From Thauera sp. 2A1 (lineage in GTDB: Bacteria > Pseudomonadota > Gammaproteobacteria > Burkholderiales > Rhodocyclaceae), in the NCBI RefSeq assembly GCF_009469595.2, contig NZ_SSXV01000005.1:124001-188000 (forward strand): a stretch of DNA of 64,000 bases. Direction: 5' to 3'. The translations under genes were made by a program, and so were the position numbers. Positions 1 through 9,911 of the stretch are shown here, piece by piece. The first letter of the stretch is position 1, and each line of letters starts with the position of its first letter. The notes beneath the pieces are model-generated. The model was given only the letters and a program-made list of their open reading frames with translations. It was not told where the DNA came from and did no database searches.

Positions 1-146
1 AGGCCGAACTCGAACTGGCCGTTGCGCTGCACATAGCCGTCGGCGGCCGGCGCAGCCTGCGCCACCGGCGGCGCGGGCTGAGGCGTCGAGCAGGCCGCGA
101 GCACGAGGGCTGCGACAGCGAGGAGGGAGAGACGGAAGGAAATCAT
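1..146 (-). CDS. Putative lipoprotein (N-terminal part only)
   Basis: Only the first 48 or so codons are present; the rest lies beyond the left edge. The product begins with a typical lipoprotein signal peptide: MISFRLSLLAVAALVLAAC has a short charged start, a hydrophobic core and the lipobox LAAC at about residues 16-19. An Ala/Pro-rich linker follows. The protein should therefore be lipid-anchored in the envelope. The visible mature part is too short to assign a family. It is 34 bp upstream of the phosphoglycerate mutase stop end, and both genes read leftward. Confidence 0.7.
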   Translation of the reverse strand, partial: MISFRLSLLAVAALVLAACSTPQPAPPVAQAAPAADGYVQRNGQFEFG

Positions 147-180
147 GCTGGCGAACCTCCAGACTGTGCGACGCACTGCT

Positions 181-1833
<1,653 letters not shown>

Positions 1834-1945
1834 GGTCGCTTCCTGAAGAAAGAATCCTTGACGGGCAGGCTGGGCCGCCCGGCGAAGCCGCCATTTTCCT
1901 TCAATTCTCGACAACACGGCACGCACGCACTCACACTCGCGCGCC

Positions 1946-2590
1946 ATGACCGACCTCGCCCCCACGATCCTGTACGTGGACGACTTCATCATCGTCACCG
2001 ACAAGCCCGCCGGCCTGCTGTCCGTGCCCGCCGGCGGCGAGGGCCGCCAGGACTGCCTGGCCGCGCGCATCCGCGACCTGCACGCCGACGCGCTGATCGT
2101 GCACCGGCTGGACATGGCGACCTCCGGCCTGGTGCTGTTCGCGCGCGGACCGGAGATGCTGCGCCGCATGAGCCTCGCCTTCGAGCAGCGGGTGGTGAGC
2201 AAGCAGTATGTCGCGCTGACCCATGGCCATCTGGCGCAGGACGAGGGCGAGATCGCGCTGGCGCTGCGCGAGGACCCGGACAACCGCCCGCGCCAGATCG
2301 TCGACGCCGTCCAAGGCCGCCACGCGCTGACACGCTACCGCGTCGACAGCCGCAGCGGATCCGGTGACGGCGCTATGTCGCGGGTGGAGCTGAAGCCGGT
2401 CACCGGCCGCTCGCACCAGTTGCGCGTGCACCTGATGTCCATCGGCCACGCCATCCTCGGCGACCCGCTCTACGCCCCGCCCGCCAGCGCAGCGCGCCAC
2501 GGCCGCCTGCACCTGCACGCCGCCCGCATCGCCTTCATGCATCCGCACACCCGGGTGCCGATGAGCTTCGCCAGCCCGGCGCCGTTCTGA
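1946..2590 (+). CDS. rluA: RluA-family pseudouridine synthase
   Basis: Isomerises specific uridines to pseudouridine in RNA; the E. coli RluA of this length modifies 23S rRNA U746 and tRNA U32. The 214-residue product lacks an S4 domain, as RluA does. It has the catalytic motif HRLDMATSGL with Asp56, and the conserved C-terminal block GRSHQLRVHL followed by GDPLY. Divergent from gpmI with a 112-bp gap. Substrate is inferred from length and architecture. Confidence 0.9.
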   Translation: MTDLAPTILYVDDFIIVTDKPAGLLSVPAGGEGRQDCLAARIRDLHADALIVHRLDMATSGLVLFARGPEMLRRMSLAFEQRVVSKQYVALTHGHLAQDEGEIALALREDPDNRPRQIVDAVQGRHALTRYRVDSRSGSGDGAMSRVELKPVTGRSHQLRVHLMSIGHAILGDPLYAPPASAARHGRLHLHAARIAFMHPHTRVPMSFASPAPF

Positions 2591-2694
2591 CGAACGCCAC
2601 CGCACCTGCGATCGATACGCAAGAACCGGATTGCCGGCCCCTGTTGCCGGAGCTACCTTGCCGATACGCCACGCACCCGAACTGGAGGCAGAAC

Positions 2695-3579
2695 ATGCAC
2701 GACTCGGCGACCGCACTCCACCCCCCGGATGAAGCCGTTGGATCACGGCACTACGCCGTCGTCGCCCGGGCGATCGCCTTCATCCGCGCCCATGCGCGAG
2801 CCCAGCCTTCGCTGGACGAGATCGCTGCCGCGGTACACCTGAGCCCGCAACACCTGCAGCGCGTGTTCACCGAGTGGGCCGGCATCTCGCCCAAGCGCTT
2901 CCTGCAGTACCTCACGAAGGAGCATGCGCGACGACAACTCGCCACGGCGGCCAGCGTGCTGGCGGTGGCGGAAGATGCCGGGCTGAGCAGCACCAGCCGG
3001 CTGCACGACCTGATGGTGAGCTGCGAGGCGATGACGCCGGGCGAGATCAAGTCGGGCGGCCTTGGCCTCGACATCGGCTACGGCTTCGGCCCCTCGCCCT
3101 TCGGCGACGTGCTGCTGGGCTGGACTGCGCGCGGCATCTGCCATTTCGCCTTCACCGGGACCGACGACGACGCGATCAGCACCGCACTGGCGGCACTGTG
3201 GCCGGCCGCCAACCTGCGGCGCGACGACACGCAAGCGCGCGTGCTGCTGCGGCAGATCTTTCCGCAATCATCCGCGCGCGGCTCGGTGCATCTGCTGCTG
3301 CGCGGCACCAACTTCCAGATCAAGGTGTGGGAGGCGCTGATCCGCACCGCGCCGGGCCAGGTCCTCACCTACGGGCAACTGGCACGGCAGCTCGGCAAGC
3401 CCGACGCCGCCCGTGCGGTGGGCAGCGCAGTCGCCGCCAACAGCATCGGCTACCTGATCCCCTGCCATCGCGTGATCCGCGAAGGCGGAGACGTCGGCCA
3501 GTATCGCTGGGGCAGCGAGCGCAAGCTCGCGCTGATCGGCTGGGAAGCCGGCGCGCGCCGCACTGGCGCGCGCCAGTGA
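2695..3579 (+). CDS. AraC-type HTH / methylated-DNA--cysteine methyltransferase fusion (Ada-like)
   Basis: Removes O6-alkyl groups from guanine by suicide transfer to a cysteine, and probably regulates transcription. The 294-residue product has an AraC-type double HTH at about residues 15-115 and an Ogt/Ada C-terminal domain at about 125-285, with the acceptor motif PCHRV (Cys257). The N-terminal zinc/phosphotriester domain of E. coli Ada is missing, so its usual activating cysteine is absent. Start chosen at the ATG preceded by GGAGG with good spacing; an upstream ATG at 2644 is unsupported. Convergent with the next gene, 2 bp apart. Confidence 0.9.
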   Translation: MHDSATALHPPDEAVGSRHYAVVARAIAFIRAHARAQPSLDEIAAAVHLSPQHLQRVFTEWAGISPKRFLQYLTKEHARRQLATAASVLAVAEDAGLSSTSRLHDLMVSCEAMTPGEIKSGGLGLDIGYGFGPSPFGDVLLGWTARGICHFAFTGTDDDAISTALAALWPAANLRRDDTQARVLLRQIFPQSSARGSVHLLLRGTNFQIKVWEALIRTAPGQVLTYGQLARQLGKPDAARAVGSAVAANSIGYLIPCHRVIREGGDVGQYRWGSERKLALIGWEAGARRTGARQ

Positions 3580-3581
3580 CG

Positions 3582-4127
3582 TCACCAGCCGCGGCGCCAG
3601 AGGCTGTGCATCTGCTTGCGCTGCTCGTCGGTCAACACCGCATCCATGCGCTTGTGTGCGTCGATCGAGGACTCGAACATCTTCTGCTGCAATTCGCCGA
3701 TGCGCTTGTAGGCCTGCTCGATGGCTGCGCTGTCGGGTTTGGCCGCCTCATAAAGGTCGCGCAGGCGTGACTGCTCGTCCATCATCGAACCCATCAGGCC
3801 CCAGTGCTGTTTGCGCACCTCGTCCTGGATCGCGTTGACTTTGCTGCGCTGTTCGTCGCTGAGATCGAGACCGCGGCCCCAGTAGCCGCCCATCGGGCCA
3901 ATGCCCATGCCAGGCCCCATCCGTCCCGGGCCCCCTGCGCCCGGGCCCCACATCATGCCGGGGCCCATGCCGTATCCCGGCCCTCCGCCAGGGGGGCAGC
4001 CCCAGGCAGCCTGACCCTGAGCAGCCTGCGGCGCCGCCGCCACCGCCGTGCCCGCCACAACCGCCATCGCGGCCGCACCGATCCAGCTAGCCAGGCTGGC
4101 AAACCGCACACGCCTCTTTTCAGTCAT
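3582..4127 (-). CDS. Spy/CpxP/ZraP-like periplasmic metal-stress protein
   Basis: 181-residue exported protein. A signal peptide (charged start, hydrophobic residues about 12-32, AxA-type cleavage) is followed by a long Gly/Met/Pro-rich segment at about residues 43-85, then a helical C-terminal half containing LSDEQRSKVNAIQ and LTDEQRKQM, the repeated LTxxQ-type motif of the Spy/ZraP family. Such proteins act as periplasmic chaperones or zinc/copper buffers. The Met/Gly-rich tract suggests metal binding. The exact family member cannot be decided; no two-component genes adjoin it. Confidence 0.75.
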   Translation of the reverse strand: MTEKRRVRFASLASWIGAAAMAVVAGTAVAAAPQAAQGQAAWGCPPGGGPGYGMGPGMMWGPGAGGPGRMGPGMGIGPMGGYWGRGLDLSDEQRSKVNAIQDEVRKQHWGLMGSMMDEQSRLRDLYEAAKPDSAAIEQAYKRIGELQQKMFESSIDAHKRMDAVLTDEQRKQMHSLWRRGW

Positions 4128-4195
4128 GACTTCCTCCTCGATCGCCTCAACAATCCCATCGTGACTTCAACATAGACCATCGCTCCCGCAGTTCC

Positions 4196-4225
4196 ATGGA
4201 CGGTCTCGACCGTACACCCGTCCAT
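4196..4225. promoter_or_regulatory. Inverted repeat upstream of the Spy-like gene
   Basis: ATGGACGG at 4196-4203 is matched by CCGTCCAT at 4218-4225. A smaller nested repeat (CGGTC/GACCG) lies between the arms. It lies about 70 bp upstream of the leftward Spy/ZraP-like gene, so it could be a regulator site or an RNA hairpin. No family of regulator is recognised. Confidence 0.3.
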
Positions 4226-4422
4226 CTGCTGGCCACGCCGAGGCGCGCATGCACCATCCTTGGCAGGATCCCGAGACCCGGATGCGCCGCGGCTTCTGTT
4301 CGATCCATCATGAACGTCGCGATCGGAAAATTTTACAGATCGGCGGCACCGATCCCGGATAGCGACTGCGCCGATTGCACAAGCCATTGTTCCTTAACGC
4401 CTGTTACTCGCCACCAAGGGGA

Positions 4423-4440
4423 TTGGCATGGATCTCGCTT
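4423..4440 (+). promoter_or_regulatory. Candidate sigma54 (-24/-12) promoter of the PEP-CTERM gene
   Basis: TTGGCATGGATCTCGCTT has GG at the -24 position and GC at the -12 position with the required 12-base register (first G at 4425, G of GC at 4437). It matches TGGCAC-N5-TTGC at most key positions. Transcription would begin near 4450, about 40 bases before the ATG at 4489. PEP-CTERM genes are known to be controlled by RpoN with the PrsK/PrsR two-component system in related bacteria, which supports the call. Confidence 0.6.
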
Positions 4441-4488
4441 CGATGCCTCGCAGCTTCCGGACAACTTACAATCGGGTCAGTCACAAAC

Positions 4489-5286
4489 ATGAAGACGAAA
4501 AGAGTATTGACGTACAAGACCGGTGCTCTCGCACTGGCACTGGCACTGTGCACGGGCGGGGCCTCGGCGGCGCAGATCTACTGGACCGACTGGACCGGAT
4601 CCGACCTGGATCCCGGCGCCGGCTTCAAGGGCACCGGTACGATCACGACCCCAACTTCGACGATCACTGTCACCTACACGAATCCGCAGGGAATCGGCTT
4701 CTACCAGCCGAGCGGGGGCAATTACTACTACAGCAACGGCACGGACGGCCCGACCGGCACTTCGCCATACACGAGCAACGCGGTGGACAACAGGCCGTCC
4801 ACCTCGGACATCATCGCGCTGCAGTACGCAGGCCCGCAGACCCTCACTTTCTCGCAGGCGATCGCGAATCCGGTCTTTGCCTATGTCAGCCTCAATGGCA
4901 ACGGTTACGGCTTCGACCAGGATTTCGACATCCTCAGCTTCGGCGACGCCAGCGATGGCAATGCCTGTGGCTACTGGGGATGTGGCACTTCCTACAAGCA
5001 GGTGGTGACGGTCAACGGTAAGACGGAATACCAGTTGCTGGGCACCGGTGAGCCTCACGGAACGCTTCAGTTCAAGGGAACGTTCGACACCGTGAATTGG
5101 CGCAGTCTCAGCAATGAATACTGGAACGGCTTCACGGTGGGCGTGCAGGGTACGGCAGTCGAGTTTTGCGCCGCAAATCCGACGGCGCCTGGCTGCGCAC
5201 CGGGCACCGTGCCTGAGCCGGCTTCACTCGCGCTGCTGGGTCTGGGGCTCGCTGGCCTCGCGGCGGGTCGCCGGCGCAAGACCTGA
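4489..5286 (+). CDS. PEP-CTERM sorting domain protein
   Basis: 265-residue exported protein of unknown activity. The N-terminus is a signal peptide with a repeated Ala-Leu core cleaved after ASAA. The middle is rich in Gly, Thr, Asn, Ser and Tyr and has no recognised catalytic motif. The C-terminus is a complete PEP-CTERM tag: VPEPASLALLG, a hydrophobic stretch and the basic tail GRRRKT, which exosortase (EpsH) cleaves to route the protein to the surface or exopolysaccharide matrix. The start at 4489 puts the signal peptide at the N-terminus; an upstream in-frame ATG would bury it. No exosortase gene is in this window. Confidence 0.9.
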   Translation: MKTKRVLTYKTGALALALALCTGGASAAQIYWTDWTGSDLDPGAGFKGTGTITTPTSTITVTYTNPQGIGFYQPSGGNYYYSNGTDGPTGTSPYTSNAVDNRPSTSDIIALQYAGPQTLTFSQAIANPVFAYVSLNGNGYGFDQDFDILSFGDASDGNACGYWGCGTSYKQVVTVNGKTEYQLLGTGEPHGTLQFKGTFDTVNWRSLSNEYWNGFTVGVQGTAVEFCAANPTAPGCAPGTVPEPASLALLGLGLAGLAAGRRRKT

Positions 5287-5302
5287 TACGACCTTCGCGA
5301 AA

Positions 5303-5346
5303 GCATGAACAGGAACGGGAGCAGAGGCTCCCGTTCCTGTTCATGC
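5303..5346. terminator. Perfect 20-bp stem-loop after the PEP-CTERM gene
   Basis: GCATGAACAGGAACGGGAGC and its exact reverse complement are separated by the 4-base loop AGAG. It starts 17 bp after the stop codon, so it probably terminates or stabilises the PEP-CTERM transcript. There is no T-tract on either side, so it is not a classical intrinsic terminator. Confidence 0.6.
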
Positions 5347-5513
5347 GCATGCGACGCGCGCGATGCCGAATCGGACCTTCGCCGTCGCGCTCCGCGTGAA
5401 GCGAGCCTGCAGTCGATAAAGGCGCGCAGTTCGTTGCGACCCGCTGCGCTTGGAATCGCGCCTCGGCCGGCTAGGATGAACTCATCGACCGTCGCGCCGA
5501 TCAGGACACCGCC

Positions 5514-6233
5514 ATGACACCGCTCTCCCAAATCGACGAGGAAGCCCGACGCGTGCTGGGCCGGCCGCTCGGTCCGCGCATGGACGCCCTGCGCCACACG
5601 CTCGCCACGCTGTGCGAGGCGCACTGGCCGGCGATGCGCGGACCGCGGCCTGCGACCGCACTGGCGCGCACGACATGGGCCGTGCCGCCGCCGCTCGCCA
5701 CCCTCTTCGTCCATGCCTATGGCGTCGGCGAGCCGCGTCTTGCCGAAGCGCTCGGCACGCTGCGCCCGGCACAGGCCCTGGCGCTGGTGGTGCTCACCGA
5801 GATCGAACGCGGCAACGCGGAAGGCGCGCGCGCCGCCTACGAGGCGATGAAGTTGTTCGGCACGCCAGCGTCGCGCGACACGCTGGTGCGTGAGACGCTG
5901 GCCGCCCCGGCAGAACATCCCCCGGAAGCCTGGTTGAGACATGCACATCGCCCGCCCGCATGGCGCGCCATCGTCGGCCTGGCGCTGCACACCGGGCGCT
6001 GGGACAGCCCGGCGGTGCTGGAGGCGCTCAGGCTGATGGCGCAGGCACAGACCGCCCCGGCGACGGCCGACGCCAGCCTGAAGCCGGTCTTGGAGCTGCT
6101 GCAGGCGCTGCATGTGAATGTGCTTCAGGCCGATGCGAACGGGGTCGTCCTCGCGGTGCACGGTGAGCCGAGGGCGCCAATGACACGCGCGCAACTGATG
6201 GATATGCTCGCCGAGGGACGGCAGGCAGCCTAG
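5514..6233 (+). CDS. Hypothetical protein, helical
   Basis: 239 residues, strongly Ala/Leu/Arg-rich, with predicted helices throughout and no signal peptide or membrane segment, so probably cytosolic. No catalytic motif is recognised. It reads in the same direction as the FUSC permease 138 bp downstream, but the gap makes co-transcription uncertain. Codon use matches the neighbours, and the long ORF with consistent third-position GC supports a real gene. Confidence 0.6.
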   Translation: MTPLSQIDEEARRVLGRPLGPRMDALRHTLATLCEAHWPAMRGPRPATALARTTWAVPPPLATLFVHAYGVGEPRLAEALGTLRPAQALALVVLTEIERGNAEGARAAYEAMKLFGTPASRDTLVRETLAAPAEHPPEAWLRHAHRPPAWRAIVGLALHTGRWDSPAVLEALRLMAQAQTAPATADASLKPVLELLQALHVNVLQADANGVVLAVHGEPRAPMTRAQLMDMLAEGRQAA

Positions 6234-6371
6234 CGGCCGCACCGCACGCCTCACGCCCGGGTGACGGGCCTCCGCGCCCACCGGACCGAGGATCGCCTGT
6301 ATCCTTGACGGCCTGCAAGCTCGCGCCCTGACGCCGGCCCGCCCGTCGCGAGGCCGCCCCTGACGACCCCG

Positions 6372-7466
6372 ATGACCTTCATGCACGCCTGGCAACGCCT
6401 GAAGATGCTGGTGCAGACCGAGCTGCGCCACCTGACGACGATCACCCCCAGCAGCCGACGCTGGCAGATGCCGTTCGCTGCCGCGTTGGCCACAGGTCTG
6501 CCGCTGCTGGTGGGCGCCTATTTCAACCACCTCGAATACGGTCTGGTGTCGTCGCTGGGCGGGCTGGTGTTCCTGTACGCGCCCAACACCGCCCTGTCGC
6601 ACCGCATGGTGTGGCTGATGGCCTGCGGCTTCGGCATGGCTGCGTGCTATGCGCTGGGCGCCATCGGCCACTTCTTCCCGGCGCTTCTGATGTGGGTGAT
6701 CACCTTCATCGCCATCCTCGTCAACATGGTGTGCCGCTTCTACCGGGTCGGCCCGCCCGGCAGCCTGTTCTTCATCATGGCGGCCGCCATCGGCGCCTTC
6801 ACTCCTGGTGAAGTGGAAGCCATCCCGCTGAAAGTCGGCCTGGTCACCATGGGCGCGCTGCTGGCCTGCCTGATCGCCTTCTTCTACAGCCTCCACGTGC
6901 TGCGCCTCGATCCGCCACAGCCGGTCGCGCCGCTGCCGCCGCCCACTTTCGATTTCGTCATCTTCGATTCGGTGGTGATCGGCGCCTTCGTCGGCATTTC
7001 GCTCGCGCTGGCGCAACTTCTGCAGCTCGAACGCCCCTACTGGGTGCCGGTGAGCTGCCTGGCGGTGATCCAGGGCGCGACGCTGCGCGCGGTGTGGAAC
7101 AAGCAGCTGCAGCGTGTGCTCGGCACTGCCGTCGGGCTGCTGGTGTCGTGGGCACTGCTGACGCTGCCGCTCGACCAGTGGAGCATCGGCCTGATGATGA
7201 TCGCGCTGGCCTTCATCATCGAGAGCATGGTGGTGCGGCACTATGGCATCGCCGTGGTGTTCATCACGCCGCTGACCATCTTCCTGGCCGAGGCCGCCAC
7301 GCTGGGGCATGGCTCCCCTGCGGCGCTGGTCGAAGCGCGCTTCCTCGACACCCTGCTCGGCTGCCTGGTCGGCCTGGCAGGCGCACTGTGCCTGCACAGC
7401 CCGCGCTTCCGCACGGTGGTCGGCGCGCAGCTCAAGCGCCTGACACCGTCACGGCTGCTGCACTGA
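6372..7466 (+). CDS. FUSC-family inner-membrane permease
   Basis: 364-residue membrane protein with two blocks of hydrophobic helices (about residues 30-175 and 205-345) joined by a short Pro-rich loop, typical of the FUSC/AaeB group linked to export of aromatic acids and related compounds. It is shorter than AaeB (about 650) because the large cytoplasmic domains are absent. Substrate unknown. The 3' end overlaps the oppositely transcribed lipoprotein gene by 18 bp. Confidence 0.8.
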   Translation: MTFMHAWQRLKMLVQTELRHLTTITPSSRRWQMPFAAALATGLPLLVGAYFNHLEYGLVSSLGGLVFLYAPNTALSHRMVWLMACGFGMAACYALGAIGHFFPALLMWVITFIAILVNMVCRFYRVGPPGSLFFIMAAAIGAFTPGEVEAIPLKVGLVTMGALLACLIAFFYSLHVLRLDPPQPVAPLPPPTFDFVIFDSVVIGAFVGISLALAQLLQLERPYWVPVSCLAVIQGATLRAVWNKQLQRVLGTAVGLLVSWALLTLPLDQWSIGLMMIALAFIIESMVVRHYGIAVVFITPLTIFLAEAATLGHGSPAALVEARFLDTLLGCLVGLAGALCLHSPRFRTVVGAQLKRLTPSRLLH

Positions 7467-8135
7467 ACTTCGGTTCGGCGCGGCCGCTGCCTGAACGGCC
7501 CACGCCACCACCTGCGCCGCCAGCCTGTCGCCGGCGCCGCCGAAGGCCTGCACCACTTGCGGCACCGCGCTGCCTGCTGCTGGCTCGCGCACCTCGAAGC
7601 CGCGACTGGCGAGGATGCGGCGCGTGCCCACCTGAACCAGCCGCGCCTCCAGCCGGATCACCGCCTCGACCGCGCCGTTGCGATATTCGGCCTGGAAGCC
7701 ACGCAGGTCGCTGTCGATCTCCACGTCGGCCTGCAGCACGGTGTCGTCGCTGCTGAGCGCGGCGATGCGGCCATCGGCGCGGAAGGCGTCGAGCAGCCGG
7801 TTGCGCAGCAGCACCGGCGCGGGCTCGCTCCAGCTCGCGCCCTTGTAGACGCTCACGCGCCCGTCCTCCGGCACCACGGCGATGCGCTGCCCGGACAACT
7901 GGGTGCCGGCGGCGGGGCGCGATACGCGCAAGGACAAGGGCAGGGTGGCGCCGCCCGCCGGCGCGAGCGCCGCGGCAGGCAGCAGGTAGGTATCGACCGG
8001 CTCTGCCTTCGGCAGCACCGAGCACGCGGGCAGCAAGGCGACGGCACACAGCGCCGCAACCGCCAGGGCACGGGCCGCAGGCCGGGAGGCAAGGAAGGGG
8101 GGCGTGGCCGGCGAGGTCTTGGCTGGCAGCTTCAT
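7449..8135 (-). CDS. ABC-type transport auxiliary lipoprotein (PqiC/MlaC-position component)
   Basis: 228 residues. The N-terminus has a hydrophobic segment and lipobox LLPAC (about residues 35-39), so it is anchored in the envelope. The mature part resembles the auxiliary lipoprotein of MCE transporters (PqiC type), which sits with MlaD-like proteins between the two membranes. It is the last gene of the leftward MCE operon; its start overlaps the MlaD stop as ATGA, so translation is probably coupled. Its 3' end overlaps the FUSC gene by 18 bp. Confidence 0.8.
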   Translation of the reverse strand: MKLPAKTSPATPPFLASRPAARALAVAALCAVALLPACSVLPKAEPVDTYLLPAAALAPAGGATLPLSLRVSRPAAGTQLSGQRIAVVPEDGRVSVYKGASWSEPAPVLLRNRLLDAFRADGRIAALSSDDTVLQADVEIDSDLRGFQAEYRNGAVEAVIRLEARLVQVGTRRILASRGFEVREPAAGSAVPQVVQAFGGAGDRLAAQVVAWAVQAAAAPNRSSVQQP

Positions 8136-9073
8136 GGCTGGAACTCCCTGGTCGGCTCGCGACCCAGCAGGTAATCGGCGGGACGGTCTTCGAGCTGGCG
8201 CGTGATGGTGCGCAGCGAGGCCAGCGTGCCGCGCAGCTCGGCCAGCACCGGCCCGACTTCGGCCAGGCCGTGCATGCCGCTGTCGAGCTGGCCGCGGTTG
8301 TCGCTGACGAGGTGGTCCACCGTCTGCATCGCGCGCTCGAACGCGGCCATCGAGCGCCGCGCGCTCTCCAGCGTCTGCGCCCCCTGGCCGTCGATCAGGC
8401 GGTTGGCGGAGGCCATTGTGCGCGTCGCCTCCAGCATCGCCTTGTTTGCCTGCTCGCCGGCCAGCGCCAACTGGCGCAGGGCAGTGGCGATCTCGTCGCG
8501 CTGCGCGGCGATGCTGGCGGTCGCCTGCTCGAAGTGCTGCAGCGTGCGGCCGATGCTGTCCACATTGTCCTTGGAGAAGAGCGCGCGCGCCTGCATCAGC
8601 AGTTCGTTCACGTTCAGGATGACGTCCTCGCCATCGGCCAGCAGCCGGCTCAGCGGCGACGGGCTGGCGACGATCACCGGCACTTGGCCGTTGTCGGGGT
8701 GCAGCGGCGTGCTCGCCGGGTCCTTGCCGCTGCTCAGGCGGATCATCGAGATGCCGGTGATGCCGGCCGACGCCAGACGCGCATGCGTGTCGCTGCGGAT
8801 CGGCGCCTCGCTGTCGACGCGCACGCGCGCGATAACCCGGTGCGGGTCCTGCGGATCCAGCCGCAGGCCGGTGACTTCGCCGATCTTGATGCCGTTGAAC
8901 TCGACCGTGCCGCCGCGCGACAGGCCGGACACCGCCTCCTCGAAGACGATGTCGTAGACGTCGTACTGCTTGTCGCTGCCGGCCTTGCCCAGCCACAGCG
9001 CGAACAGCAGCGCGGCGCCGACCACCAGCAAGGTAAACAGGCCGATCAGCACGTGATGGGCTCGGGTTTCCAT
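8132..9073 (-). CDS. MCE-domain (MlaD-like) substrate-binding protein
   Basis: 313 residues: one N-terminal membrane anchor (about residues 8-28), an MCE domain at about 35-115 (GLSRGGTVEFNGIKIGEV is typical), and a long helical C-terminal region to about residue 290. It forms the periplasmic lipid-binding ring of an MlaFED-like transporter for lipids or hydrophobic compounds. Start chosen at METRAHH, one base after the MlaF stop; an upstream ATG would put non-hydrophobic sequence before the anchor. The role in lipid import versus export cannot be read from sequence. Confidence 0.9.
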   Translation of the reverse strand: METRAHHVLIGLFTLLVVGAALLFALWLGKAGSDKQYDVYDIVFEEAVSGLSRGGTVEFNGIKIGEVTGLRLDPQDPHRVIARVRVDSEAPIRSDTHARLASAGITGISMIRLSSGKDPASTPLHPDNGQVPVIVASPSPLSRLLADGEDVILNVNELLMQARALFSKDNVDSIGRTLQHFEQATASIAAQRDEIATALRQLALAGEQANKAMLEATRTMASANRLIDGQGAQTLESARRSMAAFERAMQTVDHLVSDNRGQLDSGMHGLAEVGPVLAELRGTLASLRTITRQLEDRPADYLLGREPTREFQP

Positions 9074-9074
9074 G

Positions 9075-9911
9075 TCAGGGATTCTCCTGGGCAAGGCCGG
9101 GGCGTGCAGCCCCGGCAGCAGCACGACCGCGCGGGCCGTGGAAGTATTCGCGGATCCAGGCGTCGTCGGTGGCCGCGACGGCTTCCAGGCGGTCGTTCAC
9201 CAGCACCCGCTTCTGCGCCAGCACCGCGACGCGGTCGGTGATCGTGTAGATGGTGTCGAGGTCATGGGTGACGATGAACACCGTGAGGCCGAGCGCATCG
9301 CGCAGCGTCAGGATGAGCTGGTCGAACGCCGCGGCGCCGATCGGGTCCAGCCCGGCGGTGGGCTCGTCGAGGAACAGGATGTCGGGATCCAGCGCCAGCG
9401 CGCGCGCCAGCGCGGCGCGCTTGACCATGCCGCCGGACAGGTCGGACGGGTATTTGTCGCCGGCACTGGCCGGCAGGCCGGCGAGCGCGATCTTCAGCGC
9501 GGCCAGCTCCGCGGCCTGGGCCGCCGGCAGGCGCGCATGCTCGATCAGCGGCAGGGCGACGTTCTCTGCCACCGTCAGCGACGAGAACAGCGCGCCTTTC
9601 TGGAACAGCACACCGAAGCGGCGCTCGACCTGCGCGCGGCGCGCCGCCGGCAGGGTCAGCAGGTCCTCGCCGAACACCCGCACGCTGCCCGCCGCTGGGC
9701 GGTTGAGGCCGACGATGGTGCGCAGCAGCACCGACTTGCCGGTACCCGAACCCCCGACGATGCTGAGGATCTCGCCGCGTCGCACGTCGAGGTCGAGCCC
9801 GTCGTGCACCACCTGGGCACCGAACTGGTTGCGCACGCCGCGCACCTCGATGACGTTGGTCACCAGCCCATCCGTCGCCATCCCCTCGGTCACCAGCCCC
9901 TCGGTCACCAT
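9075..9911 (-). CDS. MlaF-like ABC ATPase of MCE transporter
   Basis: 278 residues. Walker A GGSGTGKS (about residue 53), signature LSGGMVKR, Walker B ILFLDEPTAGLD and the H-loop THD are present, and the signature with MVKRAALARAL is typical of MlaF. Energises lipid transport by the MlaE permease. The ATG used at 9911 overlaps the MlaE stop by 7 bases; another in-frame ATG lies 30 bases further in. The first 15 codons are three imperfect 15-base repeats (M/L-V-T-E-G), described separately. Confidence 0.92.
   Translation of the reverse strand: MVTEGLVTEGMATDGLVTNVIEVRGVRNQFGAQVVHDGLDLDVRRGEILSIVGGSGTGKSVLLRTIVGLNRPAAGSVRVFGEDLLTLPAARRAQVERRFGVLFQKGALFSSLTVAENVALPLIEHARLPAAQAAELAALKIALAGLPASAGDKYPSDLSGGMVKRAALARALALDPDILFLDEPTAGLDPIGAAAFDQLILTLRDALGLTVFIVTHDLDTIYTITDRVAVLAQKRVLVNDRLEAVAATDDAWIREYFHGPRGRAAAGAARPGLAQENP
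9867..9911 (-). repeat. Three tandem 15-bp repeats at the start of the MlaF-like gene
   Basis: Reading leftward, codons 1-15 are MVTEG, LVTEG, MATDG, followed by LVTN. The unit is about ATGGTGACCGAGGGG. The repeat carries possible start codons, so its expansion may have moved the translation start relative to the upstream MlaE stop. Confidence 0.6.

Noticed and set aside
4196..4492. Rightward ORF before the PEP-CTERM gene
   Set aside because: No family or coding signature; it spans the inverted repeat and the sigma54-like promoter.
5067..7397. Long leftward open frame opposite the FUSC region
   Set aside because: Low-complexity Gln/His/Arg product with no domain, opposite two well-supported genes and crossing their gap.
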